In this document: positions 15,712 to 23,298 of the stretch, one piece after another
How positions within the stretch are numbered: the stretch's first letter is position 1
Layout: each line of letters begins with the position of its first letter
Source of the DNA: Lachnospiraceae bacterium
Lineage (GTDB): Bacteria; Bacillota; Clostridia; Lachnospirales; Lachnospiraceae
Direction of reading: 5' to 3'
Assembly (NCBI GenBank): GCA_017442585.1
Contig: JAFRZM010000017.1
Coordinates: 1 to 41,392, forward strand
DNA: 41,392 nt
Notes under the pieces: model-generated
The model's input: only the letters and a program-made list of their open reading frames with translations
Database searches by the model: none
Told to the model about the DNA's origin: nothing
Translations under genes and position numbers: made by a program

Positions 15712-16359
15712 CTAATCTTCTTCTGCGTTACCGTTCTTAATCTTACCGAACTTATTAAACGGGAATATTCTAAAAATTGCTCTGCCTTCAATCTTATCAA
15801 AGCTTATAAGTCCTACGTCCTCATATCTGCTGTCGCGACTGCAGTTTCTGTTATCACCGAGCACGAAATACTCATCCGGTCCAAGGGTTATCGGATTTGC
15901 TGCAAGACCCGGAGATATAATTGTCTCTTTTCCGTAATTTTCTATCAATAATACATCATTAATATAAATATTACCGCTTTCGTCTATATAGACTGTCTCA
16001 TTAGGAAGACCAATTATTCTTTTGATATAAAGAGTATTCTCTTCCTGCTCATATGGGAACACAATTATCTCAAAACGTTTTGGATCTCTGAATCTATAGG
16101 TTATCTTATCAACTATGAGATTATCCTCATCATGAAGTGTCTCATTCATTGAATCGCCTATAACGATTGTACGCTGTGCGACATAGTTTATTATAAGATA
16201 TGCGGCGAGAAAAATTCCCAGCAAATACATCATAAAATATAATGCCGATTTAATATTCTTTTCGCGTTCTTGCTTTTTCTTCTCTTTTTTTTCTTCCGGA
16301 GTTAAAGTCTTCACTTCTTCCTTCTCATCCGGAATTAGAACTCTGGTTTCTTCTTCCAT
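15712..16359 (-). CDS. lepB: Signal peptidase I (first paralogue)
   Basis: The protein cuts signal peptides from exported proteins on the outer face of the membrane. It has a charged N terminus, one membrane segment (SALYFMMYLLGIFLAAYLIINYVA), the catalytic serine S70 in IGDSMNET, the general base lysine K113 in YIKRIIG, and box E FVLGDNRNCSRDSRYEDVGLI. I start at the ATG at 16359 because AGAGGTGA lies just before it; the GTG three codons earlier overlaps that site. It sits directly after rbgA. A second signal peptidase gene lies on the other side of rbgA. Confidence 0.95.
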   Translation of the reverse strand: MEEETRVLIPDEKEEVKTLTPEEKKEKKKQEREKNIKSALYFMMYLLGIFLAAYLIINYVAQRTIVIGDSMNETLHDEDNLIVDKITYRFRDPKRFEIIVFPYEQEENTLYIKRIIGLPNETVYIDESGNIYINDVLLIENYGKETIISPGLAANPITLGPDEYFVLGDNRNCSRDSRYEDVGLISFDKIEGRAIFRIFPFNKFGKIKNGNAEED

Positions 16360-16370
16360 TACTGTCACCT

Positions 16371-17243
16371 CTATATGCTTTCTTCCTTAGGTACTTCCAG
16401 GGATATTCTGCCAAGCTTTCCGCTTCTGTATTCATCTATAAGGATATTGGCAGCTTTTTCGGTATCTATTTCGGAGCCTTTCTTTAAAGCTCCTCTACGT
16501 CTTCCGATATTCTCAAGTACTTCGTACGCACTGCCTTCCTCTTCAACTTCAAATCTGCCCGAAACAAGACCCGGAGAAATCTTTCTTAATCTTTCTATTA
16601 AATCTAATGAAAGCTCCTCAATATTTAAAATCTGGTCGTTTATTGAGCCTATAAGAGCAAGCTTTACCCCGACTTCCTTATCCTCAAACTTAGGCCAAAG
16701 TATACCCGGTGTATCAAGAAGCTCCACATCCTTATTAAGTCTTATCCACTGCTTGCCCTTTGTAACTCCCGGTTTATTACCTGTCTTTGCCACAGCTTTT
16801 TTAGCAAATGAATTGATAAATGTAGACTTGCCGACATTAGGTATACCTACAATCATCGCACGTATAGGGCGATTTAATATACCACGCTTACGATCACGCT
16901 CAATCTTATCCTTACATGCAACCATAACGGATGACAATACATCATTCATCTTATTGCGGTTTCTCGAATCAAGCGGTACAACCTCATATCCGAGGTCTTT
17001 AAAATATTTAATCCACTTTAAAGTAATCGTCTCGTTCGCAAGATCTGCCTTATTCAAAAGAATCATTCTCTTCTTATTCGCCGACATGCTGTCAATATCA
17101 GGGTTTCTCGACGCAAGCGGGATTCTTGCATCCAAAAGCTCAATCACAAGATCTATAAGCTTTATATCTTCCTGCATTGCACGACGTGCCTTGGTCATAT
17201 GACCCGGATACCAATTTATATTAGGTGTATTATTCTCTACCAT
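16371..17243 (-). CDS. rbgA: Ribosome biogenesis GTPase RbgA (YlqF)
   Basis: The circularly permuted GTPase needed for late 50S assembly. Motif order is G4 LLNKADL, then G5 PLDSRNRN, then G1 GIPNVGKSTFINS, G2 region KPGVTKGKQ and G3 DTPGILWPK, which is the permuted G4-G5-G1-G2-G3 order. The N terminus INWYPGHMTKARRAM is diagnostic for YlqF, and the catalytic-loop histidine is in this PGHM. I start at the ATG at 17243, 6 to 7 bases after GGAG. It is encoded between the two lepB genes and downstream of rplS, the usual Firmicute place. Confidence 0.97.
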   Translation of the reverse strand: MVENNTPNINWYPGHMTKARRAMQEDIKLIDLVIELLDARIPLASRNPDIDSMSANKKRMILLNKADLANETITLKWIKYFKDLGYEVVPLDSRNRNKMNDVLSSVMVACKDKIERDRKRGILNRPIRAMIVGIPNVGKSTFINSFAKKAVAKTGNKPGVTKGKQWIRLNKDVELLDTPGILWPKFEDKEVGVKLALIGSINDQILNIEELSLDLIERLRKISPGLVSGRFEVEEEGSAYEVLENIGRRRGALKKGSEIDTEKAANILIDEYRSGKLGRISLEVPKEESI

Positions 17244-17259
17244 CAAAAACTCCTTAAAT

Positions 17260-17844
17260 CTATCTTATAAGTTTCATTTTCTTAAGAGGAAAAAGCAAGA
17301 ACCATGCCTTTCCTACTATATACTCCTTCTTTACCAAGCCTATATTCGCATAACGGCTGTCTTCGGAGTTATTACGATTATCGCCCAAGACGAAATACTC
17401 ATCCTTTTCAAGCTTTATCTCATTTTCCACAAGTCCGGCATAATCCATAAGTTCCGTCTGGATTTCCTCTTCAAATATCTGCCCGTTTACATATAAAATC
17501 CCATTTGCTATGCGCACAGTATCGCCCGGTGTGGCAACAACTCTCTTAACGTAATAATGCGATTTCTCGTTACCGTTCGGAAGAAAGATAACAATATCGT
17601 TTTGCTTTGGTTCCGAGAATATATAAGCAAATTTATTGGTTAATAGCCATTCACCGTCATTATACTGCGGAGACATGGAATTACCGATAACTCTCGTTCT
17701 CATTCCAAAGTAATATACAAAAAGGAATGCAAGTCCTATTACAATAAGCACCTGCATTGCGTATAAAGCAATCTCTTTTACCAAAGGCACATTTATTCTG
17801 TGTCTTCTTTTACCGAACGAAAGTCCTCCGCCTCTGCGTCTCAT
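17260..17844 (-). CDS. lepB: Signal peptidase I (second paralogue)
   Basis: The 194-residue enzyme has an arginine-rich N terminus (MRRRGGGLSFGKRRHR), one membrane segment (EIALYAMQVLIVIGLAFLFVYYFG), catalytic S56 in IGNSMSPQ, K100 in YVKRVVATPGD, and FVLGDNRNNSEDSRYANIG. It is the first gene of the unit after the rplS terminator. GGAG lies 7 bases before the ATG at 17844. The two signal peptidases in the operon share the catalytic dyad but differ in N termini and loop lengths, which could reflect different substrate sets. Confidence 0.95.
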   Translation of the reverse strand: MRRRGGGLSFGKRRHRINVPLVKEIALYAMQVLIVIGLAFLFVYYFGMRTRVIGNSMSPQYNDGEWLLTNKFAYIFSEPKQNDIVIFLPNGNEKSHYYVKRVVATPGDTVRIANGILYVNGQIFEEEIQTELMDYAGLVENEIKLEKDEYFVLGDNRNNSEDSRYANIGLVKKEYIVGKAWFLLFPLKKMKLIR

Positions 17845-17877
17845 AACCAATCTCCTGTATGGAATAATACTCCTTTA

Positions 17878-17886
17878 ATTATACCA
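17878..17886 (-). promoter_or_regulatory. Extended -10 promoter of the lepB-rbgA operon
   Basis: TGGTATAAT on the minus strand lies directly after the rplS terminator and about 34 bases before the lepB start. No good -35 is present. It makes lepB-rbgA-lepB-rnhB-ylqG-ylqH-yraN its own transcription unit. Confidence 0.6.
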
Positions 17887-17895
17887 AAACTACAC

Positions 17896-17929
17896 GAAAA
17901 AAGGAACAATTACAAAGTAATTGTTCCTT
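17896..17929 (-). terminator. rplS terminator
   Basis: A perfect 13-bp stem (17901-17913 with 17917-17929, three-base loop) starts 13 bases after the rplS stop and is followed by six Ts on the minus strand. Confidence 0.9.
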
Positions 17930-17942
17930 ATCGTTGTACTTA

Positions 17943-18290
17943 TTATTTTACGATTTCTTTAACCTTAGCTGCCTTACCAACACGGTCTCTTAAGTAATAA
18001 AGCTTAGCTCTTCTTACCTTACCACGTCTTACAACTTCGATCTTCTCTACGAATGGTGAATGTAATGGCCATGTCTTTTCAACGCCAACACCGTTTGAGA
18101 ACTTTCTTACAGTGAATGTCTCGCGGTTTGATCCACCCTGTCTCTTAAGTACAGTTCCTTCGAAAACCTGAATTCTCTCACGGTTTCCTTCCTTAATCTT
18201 AGCTGATACTCTAACTGTATCACCTACTCTAAAGTCAGCGATTTCTGACTTTAACTCTGCTGCTTCGATCTTCTTGATGATCTCGTTCAT
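17943..18290 (-). CDS. rplS: 50S ribosomal protein L19
   Basis: The 115-residue protein has the L19 signature: [90 protein letters not shown]19 sits at the 30S-50S interface. AGGAGG lies 8 bases before the ATG. It has its own promoter and terminator, so it is a monocistronic unit here, separated from trmD by the HD-GYP gene. Confidence 0.98.
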   Translation of the reverse strand: MNEIIKKIEAAELKSEIADFRVGDTVRVSAKIKEGNRERIQVFEGTVLKRQGGSNRETFTVRKFSNGVGVEKTWPLHSPFVEKIEVVRRGKVRRAKLYYLRDRVGKAAKVKEIVK

Positions 18291-18395
18291 TTTATATTCC
18301 TCCTAATAAATCGATGTTCTTAATGCTTATGTGCAACAGAGGACCATCTCTACTTCAGACCAAAATATTATACCAAGTCAAGGAAGAATATGCAA
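18291..18395 (-). promoter_or_regulatory. rplS promoter and leader
   Basis: TTGCAT (18390-18395) and TATAAT (18367-18372), spaced by 17 bp and with a TGG extension, give a strong promoter. The transcript would start near 18360, leaving a leader of about 70 nt containing GGTCTGAAGTAGAGATGGTCC and CTCTGTTGC. This could be an L19-type ribosomal-protein leader, but I cannot confirm the structure by eye. Confidence 0.6.
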
Positions 18396-18436
18396 GCATT
18401 ATTTTATTAAATCTTATAACTTTTACCTAAAAATAA

Positions 18437-19483
18437 TTACAAGTCAGCTATATCATCTTTGATAGCCATAAATACTTCTATAAGGTTCGGATCAAAATGT
18501 GATCCGGCATCTTCCTGCAGGATCTTATATACCTCTTCCAGCGGGAACGCTTCCTTATAGCAACGTTTCTCTTTTAAAGCATCATAAACATCCGCTATGG
18601 CCATAATTCGTGCCGAGAGCGGTATATCTTCGCCGGCCAATCCCTTAGGGTAACCCTTACCATTCCACTTCTCATGATGGAACTCCGCAATATCGGATGC
18701 AACATTTAAAAATGCCTTATCCTCAATATTTCGAAGGGTATCATGAATAATCTCACGGCCATATACCGTATGCTTTTTAACCATCTCAAACTCTCCGTCT
18801 GTAAGCTTGCCCGGTTTTAAAAGAATTGTATCACTTATCTTAATCTTACCGATATCATGCATCGGAGCTGCCATACCAACATCGCGAAGGAATTTGTCAT
18901 CCAGAATATCAGGATACATTCCACGTTTCTTAGCTTCCGTTGCAATAGCTTTAACTACCGCGGCTGTACGTTTAACGTGCTCTCCCGTGCCTTCATCTCT
19001 ACCTTCTACAAGGTTCGCCATACTTAAGATGAAGTCGAATTTAAGGTTATCAAGCTTATCCATCTGCTCTTTAACCTTCTTCGCAAGGTCAGTTCTATAC
19101 TCATTTAATTCAATCGCACGTCTTATACGCGATAATACGGACTTCGGCTGAATAGGCTTAACCGTATAATCAACAGCACCCAGGGAAAAGCACAACGCTT
19201 CAGTCTCAGGCGCATTATCAGCTGTCAGGAATATAACCGGTATGTTCTCGGTTTTAGGATCTGCCTTTAAGCGCTTAATAAGCTCCCATCCGTCCATTTC
19301 CGGCATCATAATATCAAGTAATACAAGATCCGCCGTTTTAGTCTCAAAATACTTAAGGCACGCTTCACCCGAATTCAACAGTACAGGCGTAAAGTCACCA
19401 CTCTCATCCAAAAGCATACGTGCACGAATAAGATTGCTCTTTTCATCATCTACGACTACTATCGTCTTTTTAATGTCTGACAT
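18437..19483 (-). CDS. Response regulator with HD-GYP domain (putative cyclic-di-GMP phosphodiesterase)
   Basis: The 348-residue protein has an N-terminal receiver domain (about 1-125; VVVDDEKSN, phospho-acceptor D57 in LLDIMMPEMDG, lysine in YTVKPIQP), a helical linker, and an HD-GYP domain from about 155. HD-GYP motifs are EGRDEGTGEHVKR, H209-D210 in MHDIGKI, HTVYGREII, FHHEKWNGKGYPKGL and SARIMAIADVYDAL. HD-GYP enzymes hydrolyse cyclic di-GMP to GMP. The start is 2 bp after the trmD stop and AAAGGAAG precedes it, so it is cotranscribed with rimM-trmD. The sensor kinase is not nearby. All metal ligands visible to me are present. Confidence 0.92.
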   Translation of the reverse strand: MSDIKKTIVVVDDEKSNLIRARMLLDESGDFTPVLLNSGEACLKYFETKTADLVLLDIMMPEMDGWELIKRLKADPKTENIPVIFLTADNAPETEALCFSLGAVDYTVKPIQPKSVLSRIRRAIELNEYRTDLAKKVKEQMDKLDNLKFDFILSMANLVEGRDEGTGEHVKRTAAVVKAIATEAKKRGMYPDILDDKFLRDVGMAAPMHDIGKIKISDTILLKPGKLTDGEFEMVKKHTVYGREIIHDTLRNIEDKAFLNVASDIAEFHHEKWNGKGYPKGLAGEDIPLSARIMAIADVYDALKEKRCYKEAFPLEEVYKILQEDAGSHFDPNLIEVFMAIKDDIADL

Positions 19484-19485
19484 GG

Positions 19486-20187
19486 CTACTTCCTTTCGCT
19501 TTGAATATATTTTTCATAAAGATCCGGCCTGAACTTCTTTGTTCTTTCAATAGACTCCTCAAGCCGCCATTTTTCGATATTCTTATGGTGTCCGGAAAGC
19601 AAAATCTCAGGAACTTTCCTCCCGTTCCACTCCTCCGGTCTCGAGTACTGAGGATATTCTAACAGATAATTATGAAAACTTTCTGTTTCACCCGATTCTT
19701 CATTTGTTAAAACTCCCGGAACCATTCTCGATATTGCATCGACCATAACCATTGCAGGAAGTTCGCCTCCCGTAAGGACAAAATCACCTATCGACACAAA
19801 ATCGGTAACTATTTCTTCCAACACGCGCTCGTCTACGCCTTCATAATGCCCGCATAAAAGGATTACGTTATCTGCAGAGGCATATTCAACGGCCATTTTC
19901 TGGTCAAATGTATGTCCCCAGGGAGTAAGATATACAACCCTTGTCGTTCCTTTCAAATCCTTTATAACATCATTATACGCGTCAAATATAGGCTGCGCCT
20001 GCATAACCATCCCGGCGCCTCCGCCATACGGATAGTCATCCACTTTTTTATGTTTATCCTTGGTATAATCGCGGATATTTACAGCCTTTATGTCAATTAT
20101 TCCTTTTTCCATCGCGCGACCCAGAATACTCTCCGTAAGCCCTGCCATTACCATTTCAGGAAAAAGCGTTAAAATTATAAACTTCAT
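19486..20187 (-). CDS. trmD: tRNA (guanine-N1-)-methyltransferase
   Basis: The 233-residue enzyme methylates G37 of tRNAs next to the anticodon, which prevents +1 frameshifting. It begins MKFIILTLFPEM and has the trefoil-knot SAM site: YLTPWGHTFDQKMAVEYA, ILLCGHYEGVDERV and FVSIGDFVLTGGELPAMVMVDAISRMVPGVL, followed by the ESFHNYLLEYPQYSRPEEWNGRKVPEILLSGHH tRNA-binding part. It lies 15 bp after rimM with AAAGGAT before the ATG. Length is normal. Confidence 0.98.
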   Translation of the reverse strand: MKFIILTLFPEMVMAGLTESILGRAMEKGIIDIKAVNIRDYTKDKHKKVDDYPYGGGAGMVMQAQPIFDAYNDVIKDLKGTTRVVYLTPWGHTFDQKMAVEYASADNVILLCGHYEGVDERVLEEIVTDFVSIGDFVLTGGELPAMVMVDAISRMVPGVLTNEESGETESFHNYLLEYPQYSRPEEWNGRKVPEILLSGHHKNIEKWRLEESIERTKKFRPDLYEKYIQSERK

Positions 20188-20202
20188 AATAATCCTTTAA
20201 AT

Positions 20203-20733
20203 CTATAAATCCAATAAGCCCGGAAGAAGATGCACATGGACATATTCTTCGACTATATCAACTTTCTTTATGCAATCGTCAATTACAGGGATTAAAATAT
20301 CCTTACCCGATTCATCGGTTACTACATACACGTCGTTAGCTCCCGTCTGTAAAACATCCGTAAGCTCACCAAGATATGTACTGTAATCTCCGTCATCATT
20401 TTTGTCGTAATATACCTTAAGGCCCAAAAGATCTGCTACAAAGTACTCGCCTTCCTCAAGTTCTATGGCATTCTCCCTCGTAACAAATATATCCGCGCGA
20501 CGTAACGGTTCAATTGACTCCGGTGTATCGTATCCTTTTATCTTTAATATAACATCAGTATCAGACGCCTTGGCAGATACAACTTCCGCGTTAAATTCTT
20601 TATCGCCTTTTCTTATTATAACGTCTTTTAATTTCTTAAAACGTGCATTGTCTTCCGTTGTCGAAAAGACTTTAAACTCTCCATGCACTCCGTGTGGCTT
20701 TATTATCGAACCTACTCTGAATTCTTTTTGCAT
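20203..20733 (-). CDS. rimM: Ribosome maturation factor RimM
   Basis: The 176-residue protein binds S19 and helps process the 16S 3' domain. The N terminus FRVGSIIKPHGVHGEFKVFSTTED is diagnostic. A PRC-barrel domain follows from about 95 (EEGEYFVADLLGLKVYY, LGELTDVLQTGANDVYVV, LIPVIDDCIKKVDIVEEYVHVHLLPGLLDL). AAGGGAG precedes the ATG by four bases. It is the first gene of the rimM-trmD-HD-GYP unit. Confidence 0.97.
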   Translation of the reverse strand: MQKEFRVGSIIKPHGVHGEFKVFSTTEDNARFKKLKDVIIRKGDKEFNAEVVSAKASDTDVILKIKGYDTPESIEPLRRADIFVTRENAIELEEGEYFVADLLGLKVYYDKNDDGDYSTYLGELTDVLQTGANDVYVVTDESGKDILIPVIDDCIKKVDIVEEYVHVHLLPGLLDL

Positions 20734-20767
20734 ATTACTCCCTTAAACTTAATCCATACTTGTTTAA

Positions 20768-20776
20768 ATTATAGCA
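20768..20776 (-). promoter_or_regulatory. Extended -10 promoter of rimM-trmD-HD-GYP
   Basis: TGCTATAAT on the minus strand lies about 35 bases before the rimM start and downstream of the khpA terminator. No clear -35 is visible. Confidence 0.6.
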
Positions 20777-20852
20777 CATAGCTTATAGTAATGCGAGTGC
20801 TTACACGCAGAATACAATCGTTTATCACATTTTGTGCTTTTGCCTCATAAGA

Positions 20853-20879
20853 GAAAAGCTGCCGCTTTCGCGACAGCTT
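20853..20879 (-). terminator. Terminator of ylxM-ffh-rpsP-khpA
   Basis: Stem AAGCTGTCGC / GCGGCAGCTT on the minus strand, with one G-U pair and a GAAA tetraloop, is followed by a short T run. It begins 10 bases after the khpA stop. Confidence 0.75.
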
Positions 20880-20888
20880 AAGTATTTA

Positions 20889-21128
20889 TTATTCGGCTTT
20901 ATCTAAGATATCAACCAATACTTTCTTATCTTCTCTTGTTGCTGCTGCTTTCACAACAGAACGAATGGCCTTTGCTATACGGCCCTGTTTTCCAATTACC
21001 TTTCCCATATCGGAAGGTGCTACATGAAGTTCTACAATAAGAGCATTGTCGTTCTCTCTCTCGGTAACTACTACCTGGTCAGGGAACTCAACCAACGCCT
21101 TCGCGATAACTTCTACGATCTCTTTCAT
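20889..21128 (-). CDS. khpA: KH-domain RNA-binding protein KhpA
   Basis: The 79-residue protein has a single KH domain with the GxxG loop in MGKVIGKQGRIAKAIRSVVKAAA. KhpA forms an RNA chaperone with KhpB and affects cell division and small-RNA function in Firmicutes. I start at the ATG at 21128 (MKEIVEVIAKALVEFP) because AGGTG is 7 bases before it; the GTG at 21137 overlaps that site. It follows rpsP by about 20 bp, the conserved order. Confidence 0.96.
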   Translation of the reverse strand: MKEIVEVIAKALVEFPDQVVVTERENDNALIVELHVAPSDMGKVIGKQGRIAKAIRSVVKAAATREDKKVLVDILDKAE

Positions 21129-21148
21129 CCTGTACACCTCGCGTTTAA

Positions 21149-21394
21149 TTATTTAATGATGCCGGCTATCTTGAAGATCTTGCTAACCTGCTCTGTTGGC
21201 TGAGCGCCGTTAGCTAACCACTTCTTAGCAGCTTCCTCATTTACATGGAATTCGCTTGGATCTTTGGATGGATCATAAGTACCAATCTCTTCTACGAATC
21301 TACCATCTCTTGGAGATCTTGCATCTGCAACGATGATTCTATAGAAAGGAGCCTTCTTCTGTCCCATTCTTCTTAATCTGATCTTAACTGCCAT
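21149..21394 (-). CDS. rpsP: 30S ribosomal protein S16
   Basis: The 81-residue protein has the S16 signature: [40 protein letters not shown] and a C-terminal [28 protein letters not shown] lies upstream of the ATG. It is 44 bp after ffh in the ylxM-ffh-rpsP-khpA operon. Confidence 0.98.
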   Translation of the reverse strand: MAVKIRLRRMGQKKAPFYRIIVADARSPRDGRFVEEIGTYDPSKDPSEFHVNEEAAKKWLANGAQPTEQVSKIFKIAGIIK

Positions 21395-21438
21395 TTTAAT
21401 TCACCTCCGTAATATTCTAAGCTAATAATTAACTTTAT

Positions 21439-22788
21439 TTAAAAAGGAAACTTCATTCTTCCCTTTTTACCGTTACCGAACATGCCCGGCATCTGCTTCA
21501 TCATTTTCTGCGTCTGCTCGAACTGCTTAACCAGGCGGTTAACTTCCGCAATATCTACACCCGCGCCACGGGCTATGCGGTTCTTTCTGCTTGGATTCAA
21601 GATCTTAGGATTTCTTCTTTCTTTAACGGTCATCGAGTAAATAATTGCCTCTACTCTTGCCATCTTCTTCTCATCCACCATGCCTTCAAGCTGTGATGTA
21701 TTAACACCAAGATTAAGTCCGAGTCCCGGAAGCATTGAGAGTACCGAAGAAAGTCCGCCCATCTTCTTCATCTGCTTCATTGATTCAAGGTAATCCTCAA
21801 AATCGAATTCACCTTTTTTCATCTTCTTATCGAGTTTCTTTGCAGCCTCTTCGTCGATTGCATCTTCAGCTTTTTCAATAAGAGTAAGCACATCACCCAT
21901 TCCGAGGATTCTAGATGCCATACGCTCCGGATAAAACTGCTCAAGATCCGATAATTTCTCACCCATACCTACATAGTAGATAGGCTTTCCGGTTACGGCT
22001 CTTATAGAAAGTGCCGCACCGCCTCTTGTATCACCGTCAAGCTTTGTTAAAACAACTCCGTCGATTCCGACCTTTTCGTCGAATGTCGAAGCTACGTTAA
22101 CTGCTTCCTGACCTGTCATGGAGTCTACAACGAGGACTGTTTTATTAACAGGAACCGCTGACTTTATATCTACAAGTTCCTGCATCATGTCGTCATCTAC
22201 CTGTAAGCGACCTGCCGTATCGAGGTATATAACGTTATGACCGTTTTTCTTAGCGAACTCTATCGCTTCCTTAGCGATTACAGCAGGCTTTTTGTCCGTA
22301 CCCATTTCGAATACATCAACGCCCATCTTCTCGCCGTTAACCTTCAACTGCTCAATAGCCGCAGGTCTATAAACGTCAAGTCCTACAAGGAGCGGTTTTT
22401 TACCCTTTGACTTAACTTTTCCCGCAAGCTTTGCTGCAGTTGTTGTCTTACCTGCACCTTGGAGACCTGCCATCATGATTATCGTGGTGTGTCCCGCTTC
22501 AAGCTTTATCTCTTCAGTCTCAGAGCCCATAAGCTTAATCATTTCTTCATTAACAATCTTAATTACCATCTGTCCCGGATTAAGACCGTTCATGACATCC
22601 TGACCGATTGCTCGCTCTTCGACATCTTTTATAAATTGTTTAACAACCTTAAAATTGACATCTGCCTCAAGAAGTGCCATTTTGACTTCTTTCATGGCGG
22701 TTTTAACATCTTCTTCTTTTAAAACACCTTTGCCACGCAAATTCTTGAAAACGTTAGTCAGTTTCTCGGTTAAACTGTCAAATGCCAT
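21439..22788 (-). CDS. ffh: Signal recognition particle GTPase Ffh
   Basis: The 449-residue protein has an N domain (1-90), a G domain (about 100-295) with GLQGAGKTTTAAKLA, LVGLDVYRPAA, YLDTAGRLQ and LTKLDGDTRGGAALS, and a methionine-rich M domain (about 325-430) that holds the 4.5S RNA and signal sequences (GGLSSVLSMLPG, RNPKILNPSRKNRIARGAG, MMKQMPGMFG). It delivers nascent membrane proteins to FtsY. Its ATG is 1 bp past the ylxM stop, so translation is coupled. Length is normal. Confidence 0.98.
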   Translation of the reverse strand: MAFDSLTEKLTNVFKNLRGKGVLKEEDVKTAMKEVKMALLEADVNFKVVKQFIKDVEERAIGQDVMNGLNPGQMVIKIVNEEMIKLMGSETEEIKLEAGHTTIIMMAGLQGAGKTTTAAKLAGKVKSKGKKPLLVGLDVYRPAAIEQLKVNGEKMGVDVFEMGTDKKPAVIAKEAIEFAKKNGHNVIYLDTAGRLQVDDDMMQELVDIKSAVPVNKTVLVVDSMTGQEAVNVASTFDEKVGIDGVVLTKLDGDTRGGAALSIRAVTGKPIYYVGMGEKLSDLEQFYPERMASRILGMGDVLTLIEKAEDAIDEEAAKKLDKKMKKGEFDFEDYLESMKQMKKMGGLSSVLSMLPGLGLNLGVNTSQLEGMVDEKKMARVEAIIYSMTVKERRNPKILNPSRKNRIARGAGVDIAEVNRLVKQFEQTQKMMKQMPGMFGNGKKGRMKFPF

Positions 22789-22789
22789 C

Positions 22790-23152
22790 CTACAATTCCT
22801 CTAATATCTTCTTCGATATAGCCTTTATCTTATCTATCTTAACTTTATCGTAATTTTTTTCCAATGAATCGGCGATTCGCTCAATCTCCTTAACCTCTTC
22901 CTTGGTCTCTTTAAACCTTTCAACCAAATGAAGCTTATCTTCATAATCGGTAAGTATCTTATTGCAACGCTTCAAAAGATCATGCACGCCCTGTCTCGAT
23001 ATTCCCTCGCTCTCACCTATCTCCGAAAGCGAAAGGTCTTCGAAATTGGCTGCCTCAAATATCTTTTGCTGATGTTCGGTTAAAAGCTCACCGTAAAAGT
23101 CGTAAAGAAGACTCACATCATATATCTTACGAATCGAATCATTATTGTTCAT
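22790..23152 (-). CDS. ylxM: YlxM family putative helix-turn-helix protein
   Basis: The 120-residue protein begins MNNNDSIRKIYDVSLLYDFYGELLTEHQQKIFE, then LSLSEIGESEGISRQGVHDLLKRC, a sigma-70 region 4-like helix-turn-helix, and a coiled C terminus. YlxM is always next to ffh in Firmicutes and is linked to SRP assembly. The ATG at 23152 is 6 bases after AAGGGTG; a GTG at 23161 is part of that site. It is the first gene of the operon. Confidence 0.95.
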   Translation of the reverse strand: MNNNDSIRKIYDVSLLYDFYGELLTEHQQKIFEAANFEDLSLSEIGESEGISRQGVHDLLKRCNKILTDYEDKLHLVERFKETKEEVKEIERIADSLEKNYDKVKIDKIKAISKKILEEL

Positions 23153-23164
23153 GTCTTTCACCCT

Positions 23165-23186
23165 TGTAAAGTAATAACACTTTACA
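23165..23186. promoter_or_regulatory. 8-bp inverted repeat in the ylxM leader
   Basis: TGTAAAGT (23165-23172) and ACTTTACA (23179-23186), six bases apart, form a perfect dyad between the ylxM transcription start and ribosome binding site. It could be an operator or an mRNA hairpin near the start codon. A related half-site (CTTTACATC) recurs at 23239-23247, over the -35 region of the divergent gene. Confidence 0.5.
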
Positions 23187-23199
23187 TCACACGTTTGTC

Positions 23200-23228
23200 A
23201 TTGTACTACGTGCGTGTGTGCCTGTCAA
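23200..23228 (-). promoter_or_regulatory. Strong promoter of ylxM-ffh-rpsP-khpA
   Basis: TTGACA (23223-23228) and TACAAT (23200-23205) with 17-bp spacing on the minus strand. The start is expected near 23193, giving a leader of about 40 nt. Confidence 0.85.
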
Positions 23229-23239
23229 GTATTTTTTCT

Positions 23240-23269
23240 TTACATCTTAAAAATTTCTGTTACTATTAT
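23240..23269 (+). promoter_or_regulatory. Probable promoter of the phosphopantetheinyl transferase gene
   Basis: TTACAT (23240-23245) and TATTAT (23264-23269), spaced by 18 bp, lie about 30 bases before the ATG. It is divergent from the ylxM promoter; the -35 regions are about 12 bp apart. Confidence 0.45.
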
Positions 23270-23298
23270 CTATAGGTTTATATTACGAGGTAAAAGCT

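Noticed and set aside
16375-17202. 275-codon open frame on the plus strand
   Set aside because: It is fully antisense to rbgA, whose GTPase motifs are unmistakable; the antisense frame has no recognisable domain.
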